In this document: positions 46,088 to 54,215 of the stretch, one piece after another
Position numbering within the stretch: the stretch's first letter is position 1
Layout of the letters: each line of letters starts with the position of its first letter
Assembly: GCF_001647285.1 (NCBI RefSeq)
Contig: NZ_LRML01000017.1
Location: 1-64,000 of the forward strand
Direction of reading: 5' to 3'
Source of the DNA: Rufibacter roseus
GTDB lineage: Bacteria > Bacteroidota > Bacteroidia > Cytophagales > Hymenobacteraceae
DNA length: 64,000 nt
The notes under the pieces: model-generated
What the model was told of the DNA's origin: nothing
What the model saw: the letters and a program-made list of their open reading frames with translations, nothing else
Databases searched by the model: none
Program-made: the position numbers and the translations under genes

Positions 46088-47341
46088 TCACTTCTCCTTC
46101 TTCTGGTTCATGTCCCGCAGCAACTGACGGGTCATAAAACCTAGTCCAACGGCTACAATGGCAATGGCAGCCCAAATAAGATAAGTAGAACCTTTAGCGC
46201 TTTTCTTTTTCTCAGGTGTTTGAATGGTAGTGATGTTGCTGACCGTCACCACCGGCGGATTTGCCGGAATACTGTCTTTAAAATAGGCTAGGTCGTACTC
46301 CGGTGCCGGACTGTCTTCATCGCCAAATCGGAGAGTGTAGGGTTTGTTTGCCTCCAATTGAGCCACGAGGTACTGGTTCAGGTGCAGTACTTTTACAGAG
46401 TCAATGTCCAGCGGCGGGTTATCGGCGTTGTCAATCTGGATTTTTAATTCCTCTACTTTCTGTCTGGGTAAATCTACTACGGCTGGGGAATTTGAATGAA
46501 GCACCAGCGGTACAGAGATTTCCTCTAGGTGTGACCGGCGGCGGCGTTTTCTCCGGCGGCGCTCGTGCACTCTCCTTTCACCCAAAATCACCTTTCCTGT
46601 TCTATGGTAGAGTTGGGGGCCGGAGATATGAAAAACCACCTGCTCTGGGTACATCGGCTGCCCGAAGTTCAGGTGCAGATAGGTTGTTTTAGCGCTGTCG
46701 GTGCGGGTGAAAGCTTTTACTGGAATGGTGGTGTACTTTCCTGTTTCTGATTGGGTATCATAATAACCGGCCCTTAAAATGTTCAGCGGAGCGCTGGTAG
46801 AGTCATTGAGTTGTAACCGGAAATATTTGTAGTTGCTCAGCGGGAAGTCAAGCAGTTTCACCTCATTTGTGCTTTGGGCGCTCCGAATAGAATACAGCAC
46901 GTCCTGCGCCTTGAGAACGTACCAATCCTGCTGATTATCGCTGCCGCTCAGGGACACTTCTTGGCGTACGTCGGCATTGCCAATAACCAAGCTGATGTTG
47001 TTGATGGTGCGCCGGTCTGGGTTATGGATGATAAGCTCAGACGTACCGCCTTGACGGCGGGTGTAATTCAGAATCTGATAAGGCTTGAAGAGCGTACGGT
47101 ACTGCACCGGCTTTTCGGCGCGGAGCACGTACGGCACCTCCTGCCCGTCGGGGCGGTACAGTCTTATATCAGTTGCATCGGGCTGGAGCCGCCCAACTAC
47201 CGGCGCTGGCAGCAGCACGCGGTAATACCCAGTCTCAGAAACTGGGTCTACCTGTGCTTGCCACCTAAAATCCTGCGCTTGCACCCAATGCTGGAAGAGC
47301 GTAAAGAGGCAGAAAGTTAACAGGAAAAGACTTTTAGGCAT
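46088..47341 (-). CDS. DUF3999 family protein
   Basis: 417 residues from the Met at 47341, which starts a clean signal peptide (MPKSLFLLTFCLFTLF..VQAQ); Mets at 47353 and 47371 are possible. The mature part is beta-rich (galactose-binding-like strands, RLYRPDGQEVPYVL, NYKYFRLQLND), includes a striking Arg-rich patch VHERRRRKRRRRSHLEE near 265-280, and ends with a single membrane helix (YLIWAAIAIVAVGLGFM) and a KKEK tail. It is thus anchored in the inner membrane with a large periplasmic domain. It overlaps the end of the DUF2339 gene by 8 bases; the two families occur together widely, so they probably form one complex. Function unknown. Confidence 0.78.
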   Translation of the reverse strand: MPKSLFLLTFCLFTLFQHWVQAQDFRWQAQVDPVSETGYYRVLLPAPVVGRLQPDATDIRLYRPDGQEVPYVLRAEKPVQYRTLFKPYQILNYTRRQGGTSELIIHNPDRRTINNISLVIGNADVRQEVSLSGSDNQQDWYVLKAQDVLYSIRSAQSTNEVKLLDFPLSNYKYFRLQLNDSTSAPLNILRAGYYDTQSETGKYTTIPVKAFTRTDSAKTTYLHLNFGQPMYPEQVVFHISGPQLYHRTGKVILGERRVHERRRRKRRRRSHLEEISVPLVLHSNSPAVVDLPRQKVEELKIQIDNADNPPLDIDSVKVLHLNQYLVAQLEANKPYTLRFGDEDSPAPEYDLAYFKDSIPANPPVVTVSNITTIQTPEKKKSAKGSTYLIWAAIAIVAVGLGFMTRQLLRDMNQKKEK

Positions 47342-49925
47342 CAGGGGAAGAAACATGCGCCGAGCGGTCATCTACTAAAATAAGGTTTTTCAGTTTCTGG
47401 TACAGGAACGAAACAATCAGCAACAGCATGCCTAAACAGATAAAAGCCGCTATTTTTCCGCCCTCAGACATGTCCCACACATCTATCAGGAACAACTTCG
47501 CCAAGGTGACAAAGAAAACAGTGAGGGAAATAATGCGGAGGGTTTTGAGTTTGTGGCGCATGCCCAACATCATGAGCATAAACGAACAGATGCCCCACAA
47601 GATAGGCCAGCCAATTTTGCGCACCTGCCGCAGCGTAAGTTCCAGTTCATTGCCTCTCTCGTACACAGCCAGCGCCCACAGGTGCTCCAGTTCGGCGCTC
47701 ACCAGAAAAATGGCGACCAGACTAGCTATCCAAAGGGCTGCTTTTCCGGCACCTTGGTTAAACCCGAAGTGGTGGTACACCAAACGCAACATCATGCCCG
47801 CAATGGCCAAAACCGTTGCCAGCGGAAGGTAGTGCAGAAGAAAGGCTTCAGATGATGTTTCTTTGCCGATTAAAATAGCATCCCTAATTTCCACGGTGGC
47901 CGGATGTACCACCACAAAATACACCAACAGCCCCACCGCAGCAAAGGTCAGCGGAATCTGCCGCAACACATAAGAGCTGAGGGAAAGGCTTCGCCAGAGC
48001 AGCCCCAGCAGGAACAAGTAATGGTAGAAACTGAGCAGGATAACGCGGACTGGCTCGCTCCAAGTAGTATGCTGTAGCTGGTACACAAACTCCAGCAGGA
48101 AAACCAAGTACAGGAAAATAACGCCCAACACACCCACACCGGTGCGGTAAAAATGCCAAGAACTCTCCTCGGGGTAATTCTTTTCATCGCGGCCCAGCAA
48201 AATCCAAACGGCGGCCAAGGCTGTCAGAGAAAACAATCCTGTCAGGAAATAACGGTTCAGCAGAAAGCGTAGTGGTTCTTCCGGCGCAGAAGTGTAGCCA
48301 AACCAATCCATGAACAGGCTCACCAGCATGAGGCCCAGCACCAGACAAGACGCCACCTTAATGATAGGCAGGCCCGCCCTCTGCGCCAGCCAAAGCAGCA
48401 CCACCGACTCCAGCGCCCAAAACAGCGTAATGTGGTTGCCCTCTAGCTGTACTGGGGCAGTCAAACTCAAAAACGTAAGAACTAGCCCAATGAGAAGGTA
48501 GACCAGATTTCGGTCGGCACGTTGGCTGCGGTACAAGGTATAGGCAAACCCGAAGTTAAAGATGGCTAACCCCAGCGTAAACAAACCTTGGTAGGCACCT
48601 CCGTCCACGTTGGCTAAAATATACATGCCCGCGGCATAATACATAGCGGAGTTGCTGAGCAAGGATACCATTTCGCGGGCGTTAAAGGCCTGCCGCTCCT
48701 TCACGTTGTAAATAATGTTCATGAGAAAGAACACCAGATAAAACAGCGTGGCAAACACCAGCGCCCCCACGTACGGCGGACTGGGTGTATCTACCACCCG
48801 CGTCATCAACCAACCTCCGTATAAAACAATGGTAAAGAAGTAGGCTATGAAGTTGAGCAGCGGCCATTTTTTATAATACGCCAGCACCAGAATACCCAAG
48901 TTCAGAATCAGAATGAAGACAAACAGCACCACGTAATTTCCCTCGCCGGTGCTTACCATAAACGGACTGCCAAAGCCGCCTATTAAGGCCACTACGGCCA
49001 ATTCCAGCCGGTCATAGGCAATGGACAGGAAAATGGTGAAGCCCGTTATAGCTACCATGAGCAAAAACGCCACCGTTTGCCCAAACAGCTGGTACTCATG
49101 AAACGCAATGGCAATGGTGAAATACAACACTGCCATGCCGCCGCCTACCAGTACTGAGCTGAAAGCGCTGTACTGCAAACGCAGCCGGTGCGCTACGCCC
49201 AATAAGGCTCCGCCCGCCAGTAAACCAATGGCCACTCGACCAATTTCGCTAATCCAGTCTTTGTCAATGGCAAACTTCACGAAGAACCCAATCCCCAGCA
49301 CCAGAATGACAATACCCAGCTTGTTGATGAGGTTTTCCCCAATAAATTTCTCCCAGTCCTTCGGTTCTTTTACCTTTTCCTCTTCTTCTAAAACTGATAC
49401 CGGAGCAGTAGCGGTAGACTCCTGAAGGGCTGCCATTCGCCGATGTGAGGTCGTGAGCAACGGCTCTATAGGCTCTTCTTTGGGTGGCTGTACGGGTGGC
49501 GGAGGAGTGGCTGGTGCTGCAGGAGGAACAGTAGGCGGAGTTGCCCGAGGTATAGCTGTTTCTGGTTGGGGTGGTGCCTGAGGCGCGGGTGTTTCCTTTG
49601 GTGGTACGGGAGTAGAAGCGGGTGCTGCCGGCGGAGTCATTGGAGCAGGTGCAACTACTGGTGGAGGAGGAGTTACAGTAGGGCTTGGCGTTTGAACAGG
49701 AGGAGCGGAAGCAGGTGCAGCGGCCACGTTTGGTGCACGGCGCTCCGCCAGAGGAGTTGCCTCACGTGGGGGTGAAGCCGTTGACTTACCAATTGATTGC
49801 CGGAGCCGCTCCAGTTCTTCTCTTATGGCTTCCATCTGTCCATTGAAAGAGTCGAACTGTCTGGAGAGCATGGTGCCAATCCAAGCGAGCAGCAAGACAA
49901 TGAACAGTAGTAACGCAGATTCCAT
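47334..49925 (-). CDS. DUF2339 polytopic membrane protein
   Basis: 863 residues. An N-terminal membrane segment is followed by a short coiled coil (FNGQMEAIREELERLRQSI) and a long Pro/Ala/Thr-rich stretch (about 55-150). The rest is more than twenty hydrophobic helices in pairs (from KLGIVILVLGIGFFVKFAIDKDWISE onward), ending in SFLYQKLKNLIL. This is the DUF2339 layout. The function is not known; the size and helix number suggest a transporter- or scaffold-like role in the inner membrane, and its partner is the DUF3999 protein that follows. Confidence 0.82.
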   Translation of the reverse strand: MESALLLFIVLLLAWIGTMLSRQFDSFNGQMEAIREELERLRQSIGKSTASPPREATPLAERRAPNVAAAPASAPPVQTPSPTVTPPPPVVAPAPMTPPAAPASTPVPPKETPAPQAPPQPETAIPRATPPTVPPAAPATPPPPVQPPKEEPIEPLLTTSHRRMAALQESTATAPVSVLEEEEKVKEPKDWEKFIGENLINKLGIVILVLGIGFFVKFAIDKDWISEIGRVAIGLLAGGALLGVAHRLRLQYSAFSSVLVGGGMAVLYFTIAIAFHEYQLFGQTVAFLLMVAITGFTIFLSIAYDRLELAVVALIGGFGSPFMVSTGEGNYVVLFVFILILNLGILVLAYYKKWPLLNFIAYFFTIVLYGGWLMTRVVDTPSPPYVGALVFATLFYLVFFLMNIIYNVKERQAFNAREMVSLLSNSAMYYAAGMYILANVDGGAYQGLFTLGLAIFNFGFAYTLYRSQRADRNLVYLLIGLVLTFLSLTAPVQLEGNHITLFWALESVVLLWLAQRAGLPIIKVASCLVLGLMLVSLFMDWFGYTSAPEEPLRFLLNRYFLTGLFSLTALAAVWILLGRDEKNYPEESSWHFYRTGVGVLGVIFLYLVFLLEFVYQLQHTTWSEPVRVILLSFYHYLFLLGLLWRSLSLSSYVLRQIPLTFAAVGLLVYFVVVHPATVEIRDAILIGKETSSEAFLLHYLPLATVLAIAGMMLRLVYHHFGFNQGAGKAALWIASLVAIFLVSAELEHLWALAVYERGNELELTLRQVRKIGWPILWGICSFMLMMLGMRHKLKTLRIISLTVFFVTLAKLFLIDVWDMSEGGKIAAFICLGMLLLIVSFLYQKLKNLILVDDRSAHVSSPDA

Positions 49926-50021
49926 AAGAGCCCAATAGAAATGTAAGATACTATATTACAATTTTATCTGGAAAAACGGGCGGGGCTGCCTCTGGAAGTG
50001 CAATAGGTTGGTGGCGTTTAA

Positions 50022-50061
50022 GTGTTTTCGGCCTCATTTTTAGAAAATGAGCCAAAAACGC
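50022..50061. repeat. Dispersed palindromic repeat, copy 15 (covarying inner stem)
   Basis: GTTTTCGGCCTCATTTT, TAG, AAAATGAGCCAAAAAC. The inner stem is CTCATTTT/AAAATGAG rather than the usual CTGTTTT/AAAACAG: both arms changed together and pairing is kept. It lies 15 bases downstream of the thioredoxin-reductase-like gene stop. Confidence 0.75.
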
Positions 50062-50075
50062 ATGAAGGAAATGTG

Positions 50076-50987
50076 TCATTTAAATCGCTCCTCTATCAAG
50101 GCTTTGTTCAAAGCGGCGCCCGCAAAAGTACCAGAGGCCACACTGTTAGAAACTGCTCTCATAGGAGAGGTCGCATCGCCGGCGGCGTAAATTCCAAGCA
50201 CCGAAGTTTGCTGAAATCCGTCTATTTTTAACAGACCTGCCTCGGTTAATTCACAACCCAGTTGTTCTGGAATTGGACAATGTTGGGTAAAAGGGAGTCG
50301 GGCGAAGAGAGCGGTAAGCGGCAAAGAAGAGCCATCAGAAAATTCCACTTGTTGTAAATACCCCTTTTGGTGCACTAGTTCGTGTACTTCTTTCTCCACG
50401 AGACTAACCCCGTGCTGTTGCAATACCTGTCGCTGCTCAGGCTTTAAATTAGATTTTCCATTTGTGAGTAAGGTGAGATTGGGTGACCAGTTCAGAATCA
50501 GTTTCACAAATTCAAAAGCCATATCGCCATCGGCTAGAATTCCCAGCGGTTGGTGGTGTACCTCATACCCATGACAGTAAGGGCAGTGAAGAGCTGAAAT
50601 ACCCCAGCTTTCGGCAAAGCCTTTTATAGGCGGCATTTTATCCGCCACGCCGGTGGCGAAGAGCAGTTTGCTTCCGGTGTAGGAATTGCCTGTGTCAGTA
50701 ATTACCTCAAACGCCTTGTTTTGGCCAGATGCCTTGATGGCTTTCTCTGACTGAAAAGATACGGTTGGATAGGCCAGAACTTGTTCGCGAGCTTTCTGGG
50801 CTATGGCGGCGGGTGTTTCGCCGTCTTGGGTCAGGAAGTTGTGCGAGTGCGGTGTTTGGCGGTTGCAGGGTTTCCCGCTGTCTAAAATCAACACATTCCG
50901 GAGCGACCGCCCCAGCGCCATGGCCGCCGACAAGCCGGCGTAGCTGCCCCCAATGATAAGGACATCAAATTCTGTTCTGTTTTGCAT
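50076..50987 (-). CDS. Thioredoxin reductase-like NAD(P)/FAD oxidoreductase
   Basis: 303 residues. FAD-binding Rossmann motif FDVLIIGGSYAGLSAAMALG (8-27), redox-active Cys pair in LHCPYCHGYEVH (about 133-144), an NAD(P)-binding segment near LGILADGDMAFEF, and the terminal FAD motif LGIYAAGDATSPM. This is the layout of low-molecular-weight thioredoxin-reductase-like enzymes, but the CPYC pair differs from the CATC of true TrxB, so the partner is uncertain. It is divergent from the Fur-family gene, and the operator between them may regulate both. Confidence 0.87.
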   Translation of the reverse strand: MQNRTEFDVLIIGGSYAGLSAAMALGRSLRNVLILDSGKPCNRQTPHSHNFLTQDGETPAAIAQKAREQVLAYPTVSFQSEKAIKASGQNKAFEVITDTGNSYTGSKLLFATGVADKMPPIKGFAESWGISALHCPYCHGYEVHHQPLGILADGDMAFEFVKLILNWSPNLTLLTNGKSNLKPEQRQVLQQHGVSLVEKEVHELVHQKGYLQQVEFSDGSSLPLTALFARLPFTQHCPIPEQLGCELTEAGLLKIDGFQQTSVLGIYAAGDATSPMRAVSNSVASGTFAGAALNKALIEERFK

Positions 50988-51097
50988 ACAGTAAATTGGT
51001 TAGGAGCCGTCACAGCAGAGAGGGAAACCAGCTATTCGCTTTGCCCAGCGCCTCGCATAAGAAAATCTCTTTTGGACATGCCCATGTTGGTAATTCA

Positions 51098-51129
51098 TTT
51101 GGGAAATAAGCCGCAGTTTTCTATTATTG
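51098..51129 (+). promoter_or_regulatory. Candidate promoter of the Fur-family regulator
   Basis: TTTG (51098-51101), 20 bases, then TATTATTG (51122-51129), one mismatch from TAnnTTTG. Its -7 part lies within the left arm of the operator, so repressor binding would block it. Confidence 0.45.
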
Positions 51130-51153
51130 CAACTGTGTTGCAATAATAGAAAA
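51117..51153. promoter_or_regulatory. Palindromic operator at the Fur-family regulator start
   Basis: 17-bp perfect arms TTTTCTATTATTGCAAC (51117-51133) and GTTGCAATAATAGAAAA (51137-51153) around TGT. The length and dyad symmetry are those of a Fur/Zur-type box, and the last base is the A of the ATG of the regulator gene. Repression by its own product is the simplest reading. Confidence 0.75.
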
Positions 51154-51530
51154 TGAAGAGAAGGAATACACCAACCCAGCAAGCTATTTTGACTATCCTA
51201 AAAGATACCGGCACCGCATTAAGCCAAGATGTGCTGGTGCAGAGACTCAAAGGAGAGGCCGATAGGGTGACCATTTACCGCGTGCTCAACCGCTTCTGCG
51301 AAGATGGCATTACCCACCGCATAGTCTCCGATGAGGGCAAATCCTACTTCGCCCTCTGCCGGAATTGCCAGCAGCACCAGCATACCCATGACCATTTCCA
51401 TTTCAGGTGCCTCAGCTGCCAACGGGTAGAATGCCTGCCTGAGCAGGTGGAGGTAAACCTACCCAAAGGATATAAAGCCGAGAATGTGAACTACTGGGTA
51501 TCTGGGTACTGTGCGGGGTGCAGTGCGTGA
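51153..51530 (+). CDS. Fur-family transcriptional repressor
   Basis: 125 residues. The N-terminal winged helix includes LSQDVLVQRLKGEADRVTIYRVLNRFCEDGITHRI; the C-terminal dimer and metal-binding part has the His cluster QHQHTHDHFHFRC and Cys pairs in CRNC, CLSC and CAGC, which hold structural zinc. It is shorter than E. coli Fur. The paired CxxC motifs favour a Zur-like or Fur/PerR-like role, but the metal cannot be decided. It starts inside a perfect 17-bp dyad and is divergent from the thioredoxin-reductase-like gene. Confidence 0.9.
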   Translation: MKRRNTPTQQAILTILKDTGTALSQDVLVQRLKGEADRVTIYRVLNRFCEDGITHRIVSDEGKSYFALCRNCQQHQHTHDHFHFRCLSCQRVECLPEQVEVNLPKGYKAENVNYWVSGYCAGCSA

Positions 51531-51538
51531 GAGGAAGT

Positions 51539-51576
51539 CGTTTTAAAGCTGTTTTCAGAAAAGGAGGCGGAAAACG
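51539..51576. repeat. Dispersed palindromic repeat, copy 16
   Basis: CGTTTTAAAGCTGTTTTC, AGAAAAGGAGGCGGAAAACG. It lies 8 bases after the Fur-family gene. Confidence 0.7.
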
Positions 51577-51587
51577 GCTGCTCAAAA

Positions 51588-51621
51588 GACCTAGCAGTGT
51601 CTCCCAGACCTGCTAGTGTCT
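51588..51621. repeat. Short tandem-like repeat pair
   Basis: GACCTAGCAGTGTCT (51588-51602) and GACCTGCTAGTGTCT (51607-51621) are two near-identical 15-base units 19 bases apart; each is also AGAC...GTCT symmetric. Unknown role. The pair lies within a 350-base repeat-rich convergent spacer. Confidence 0.5.
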
Positions 51622-51693
51622 GCGCCAGTAGCCTTGGCTAACATCTTCTGCTATTATAGTAACGCCAATCAGGAAATTGGCTATCTGGCAAGT

Positions 51694-51720
51694 GCGAAGA
51701 ACGCTACGCTAACTCTTCGC
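51694..51720. repeat. Short inverted repeat before the AAC run
   Basis: GCGAAGA (51694-51700) and TCTTCGC (51714-51720) form a 7-bp stem with a 13-base loop directly before the microsatellite. It could be the remains of a small mobile element. Confidence 0.4.
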
Positions 51721-51766
<46 letters not shown>

Positions 51767-51802
51767 GTTTTTGCCCTGTTTTCGCCAAAGCAGGGCAAAA
51801 AC
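51767..51802. repeat. Dispersed palindromic repeat, copy 17
   Basis: 12-bp perfect outer arms GTTTTTGCCCTG (51767-51778) and CAGGGCAAAAAC (51791-51802) around TTTTCGCCAAAG. It begins directly at the end of the AAC microsatellite. Confidence 0.8.
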
Positions 51803-51823
51803 GCCCAAGTTAAAGCAAAAATA

Positions 51824-51857
51824 AAAAGGGCCTCACCTTTGATAGTGAGACCCTTTT
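51824..51857 (-). terminator. Terminator of superoxide dismutase gene
   Basis: 13-bp stem with one mismatch (51824-51836 with 51845-51857, built on AAAAGGG/CCCTTTT and CTCAC/GTGAG); on the minus strand it is followed by TATTTTTG. It lies 26 bases beyond the gene. Confidence 0.75.
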
Positions 51858-51883
51858 AGGCAGATTTAAAATCTTAAAACAGC

Positions 51884-52495
51884 TTAGCCGTTGGCTTGTG
51901 CGTAACGACGGTTTACTTCGTCCCAGTTAATCAGGTTGAAGAAAGAAGCAATATAGTCTGGTCTGCGGTTCTGGTATTTCAGGTAGTACGCGTGCTCCCA
52001 CACGTCTAAGCCTAAAATTGGAACGCCGCCGCAAGAATCAACGCCTTCCATCAAAGGGTTGTCTTGGTTAGCGGTAGAGCAGATTTGCACGCCTCCGCCT
52101 TCTACAGCGCAAAGCCAGGCCCAGCCAGAACCGAAACGGGTAGCAGCGGCTTTGCTAAACTCTTCTTTGAACGCATCATAAGAACCGAATGCTTTGTCAA
52201 TTGCCTCAGCAACAGCTCCGGTAGGGTTGCCACCGCCGTTCGGGCTCAAGATTGTCCAGAACAGGTTGTGGTTGTAATACCCGCCGCCGTTGTTACGGAT
52301 AGCCGGGGTTTTAGCGGCATCACGCAGGATTTCCTCGATTGACTGGTTCTCCTTCTCAGTGCCTTGTATGGCGTTGTTCAGGTTGGTCGTATACGCCTGG
52401 TGGTGCTTGGTATGGTGGATTTCCATGGTCTGACGGTCGAAGTGCGGCTCGAGCGCATCGTACGCATACGGAAGTTGTGGAAGTTCAAATGCCAT
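51884..52495 (-). CDS. sodA: Superoxide dismutase, Mn-type
   Basis: 203 residues, complete Fe/Mn SOD. Metal ligands are His27 ([10 protein letters not shown]), His76 ([10 protein letters not shown]), Asp164 and His168 ([11 protein letters not shown]). The second-sphere position is Gly in GGGYYNH, and the Gln is instead in STANQDNP, the arrangement usual for Mn-dependent enzymes; a cambialistic enzyme cannot be excluded. There is no signal peptide, so it is cytoplasmic. It converts superoxide to peroxide and oxygen. Confidence 0.95.
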   Translation of the reverse strand: MAFELPQLPYAYDALEPHFDRQTMEIHHTKHHQAYTTNLNNAIQGTEKENQSIEEILRDAAKTPAIRNNGGGYYNHNLFWTILSPNGGGNPTGAVAEAIDKAFGSYDAFKEEFSKAAATRFGSGWAWLCAVEGGGVQICSTANQDNPLMEGVDSCGGVPILGLDVWEHAYYLKYQNRRPDYIASFFNLINWDEVNRRYAQANG

Positions 52496-52554
52496 AGTTT
52501 TATGTGTTTATGGTTAGTGAAACAATATGTTCTGTTCTATAATACGGAACGGGC

Positions 52555-52562
52555 CAAAGTTA
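52555..52562 (-). promoter_or_regulatory. Candidate -7 element of sodA
   Basis: TAACTTTG on the minus strand, matching TAnnTTTG, about 60 bases before the ATG. A degenerate TTTCG sits near the -33 position. Between the element and the ATG is a small inverted repeat GTTC...GAAC at 52534-52550. Confidence 0.45.
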
Positions 52563-52564
52563 AA

Positions 52565-53011
52565 CTAAATTCTTTTGGCTCGAAAAAACTCAGTCATCAA
52601 TTGCGCGCATTCATGCGCTAACACACCGGAAACCAATTCGGTTTTTGGGTGTAGCAGATTTACGCCTGTTCTGCGGTAGCCACGCTTTTCGTCGCCGGTG
52701 GCGTATACCACCCGCTTTAGTTGGCTCCAAAAGCTGGCGCCGGCGCACATCACGCAAGGTTCTACGGTCACGTACAAGGTGCAGTCGTGCAGGTATTTAT
52801 TTCCTAAGTGGTTGGCGGCGGCGGTAAAGGCCAGCATTTCAGCGTGGGCGGTTACATCATTCAGCTTCTCGGTTTGGTTGTAGGCGCGGGCAATGATTTT
52901 ATTCTGGCAGACAATAACTGCCCCAATTGGAATTTCGCCCTCTTCCAGGGCATATTGCGCCTGTTTGTAGGCCTCGCGCATAAAATGTTCGTCTGAGTGA
53001 ATACTGAGCAC
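52565..53011 (-). CDS. tadA: tRNA adenosine(34) deaminase TadA
   Basis: 148 residues from a GTG at 53011 (reading LSIHSDEHFMREAYKQA). The longer frame from 53074 begins inside a probable promoter and adds non-conserved residues; the ATG at 52981 is another option. Zinc-dependent deaminase motifs are HAE in DVTAHAEMLAF and PCxxC in VEPCVMCAGA. The enzyme converts A34 to inosine in tRNA(Arg) anticodons. The length agrees with other TadA proteins. Confidence 0.92.
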   Translation of the reverse strand: MLSIHSDEHFMREAYKQAQYALEEGEIPIGAVIVCQNKIIARAYNQTEKLNDVTAHAEMLAFTAAANHLGNKYLHDCTLYVTVEPCVMCAGASFWSQLKRVVYATGDEKRGYRRTGVNLLHPKTELVSGVLAHECAQLMTEFFRAKRI

Positions 53012-53071
53012 AATAAGTAATTTAAGCTGTGTTTGAACAGTAGCCCGTGTAGCTACACCAATTGGTACGGG

Positions 53072-53079
53072 CAAAGGTA
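53072..53079 (-). promoter_or_regulatory. Candidate -7 element of tadA
   Basis: TACCTTTG on the minus strand, a full match to TAnnTTTG, 60 bases before the GTG start of tadA. It supports the short tadA start because the long frame's ATG (53074) would lie within this element. Confidence 0.45.
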
Positions 53080-53152
53080 CAGTTTGGTACAGGAAACCTT
53101 AAAATTTTTAATACTGCAAGCAACAGCCGGCAAGTTACGGGAGAAAAAATAA

Positions 53153-53196
53153 AGCCGTTTTCGGCCTGCTTTTCATAAAACAGACCGAAAACGGCT
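53153..53196. repeat. Dispersed palindromic repeat, copy 18
   Basis: 12-bp perfect outer arms AGCCGTTTTCGG (53153-53164) and CCGAAAACGGCT (53185-53196) around CCTGCTTTTCATAAAACAGA. It lies between the secreted hypothetical gene and tadA. Confidence 0.8.
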
Positions 53197-53239
53197 AGTG
53201 AAAACTCTCTCCTCACCTGTAGGCGAGGGGCTGAGGGAA

Positions 53240-53788
53240 TTACTTTACTTTAGCGGTGGCCATAATAGCACGGGCTGTTTCCTGCCACTCTCTCTGCATC
53301 TGAGCTGGCGCATTCAAACTAAATATGTACATCTGGTCATTAATGAAGGTGTACTGAATGATGGTATACTTGCGCACCGGTGCCAGATTGCCTGAGCTGC
53401 GCTCATCCCGCACGGTAGACACAAACTCAAAAACCAGAAATTTGCGGCCGTTTATCTCTTGAATCTCTTCCCGTAAAAATTCCACTTCAGTAAACATCCG
53501 CTGAATAGAAGCCTTGTAAAAAGGTTGAACCATGGCTAAGTCGCCGGCCGGGAACGTGCTCACACGCTGGTTCACACTGATATCAATTTGACCGCTGGGG
53601 CTGGTAAATACACCCAATGGTTTACGGGCCGCCGGATACTCACGCGCAATACCCTCGTCTGGCATCACCACAAAATCTTGCGGAATGGAGAGTGTGATTT
53701 CCTTGGTCACATTCACCTTCTTCAGCTTTGGCGGCGTGAAAGAAACTAAAAATGGGAGGATAAGGGCAACTAAATACTTGGCTTTCAT
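53240..53788 (-). CDS. Secreted hypothetical protein
   Basis: 182 residues with an N-terminal signal sequence (MKAKYLVALILPFLVSF). The mature part alternates strands and one long helix (GDLAMVQPFYKASIQRMFTEVEFLREEI) and ends with REWQETARAIMATAKVK, a layout seen in small periplasmic DUF-type proteins related to PsbP/DcrB folds. I do not recognise the family firmly. No catalytic motif is visible. It stands alone on the minus strand with its own promoter candidate and is divergent from the nuo operon. Confidence 0.75.
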   Translation of the reverse strand: MKAKYLVALILPFLVSFTPPKLKKVNVTKEITLSIPQDFVVMPDEGIAREYPAARKPLGVFTSPSGQIDISVNQRVSTFPAGDLAMVQPFYKASIQRMFTEVEFLREEIQEINGRKFLVFEFVSTVRDERSSGNLAPVRKYTIIQYTFINDQMYIFSLNAPAQMQREWQETARAIMATAKVK

Positions 53789-53870
53789 GCTGTCTGTTAA
53801 AGGGTACTTTATAATATGGAGATGATTCTGAAAAGCAAATTCCGGGCCGGAAGTTCCCGCAAAGAGCAGG

Positions 53871-53902
53871 CAAAGGTAATTTATAAATCAATTGGAGGGC
53901 AA
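53871..53902 (-). promoter_or_regulatory. Candidate promoter of the secreted hypothetical gene
   Basis: On the minus strand: TTG (53900-53902), 21 bases, then TACCTTTG (53871-53878), fitting TTTG-N19-21-TAnnTTTG. The leader would be about 75 bases. Confidence 0.45.
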
Positions 53903-53933
53903 TGCTACGTTGGCGCAAGCCTGAAAGCCATAC

Positions 53934-53963
53934 AAAAAGCCCAGCTAATATAGCTGGGCTTTT
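53934..53963. terminator. Orphan hairpin terminator between divergent genes
   Basis: 13-bp perfect stem AAAAGCCCAGCTA (53935-53947) / TAGCTGGGCTTTT (53951-53963), 3-base loop. The T-run is five long on the minus strand and four on the plus. Neither neighbouring gene ends here: the hypothetical protein gene (minus) and nuoA (plus) point away from it. Confidence 0.75.
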
Positions 53964-54215
53964 ATCTTGGGTATGAAGAAAGCTTACTATTTAAGACTTA
54001 AGTCTGGAAGAGGGATTTCCATTAGTGACTAGCCTCAAATATTAATGCTTTCCACATTAGTCTAAATCTTTTTCATTTTATTACAGATTTAGGCAGATTA
54101 TTTTTAATTTATTGAAAGAAAGTAATTTATACCAACGCAATTAATAATAATATATGAACGTTAGTTAGTTTGTCTCAATCTGCATTTGCTGTGGTTAAGG
54201 CAATCTTCTTTTTAC
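53964..54215. other. AT-rich region upstream of the nuo operon
   Basis: About 250 AT-rich bases with no convincing ORF. One weak inverted repeat, CTAAATCT ... AGATTTAG, is seen near 54062-54093. A small RNA ending at the orphan terminator is possible on the minus strand. Confidence 0.35.

Noticed and set aside
53816-53953. 45-residue open frame on the plus strand
   Set aside because: Its stop lies inside the terminator stem and it overlaps the promoter of the opposite-strand gene; more likely chance than a gene.
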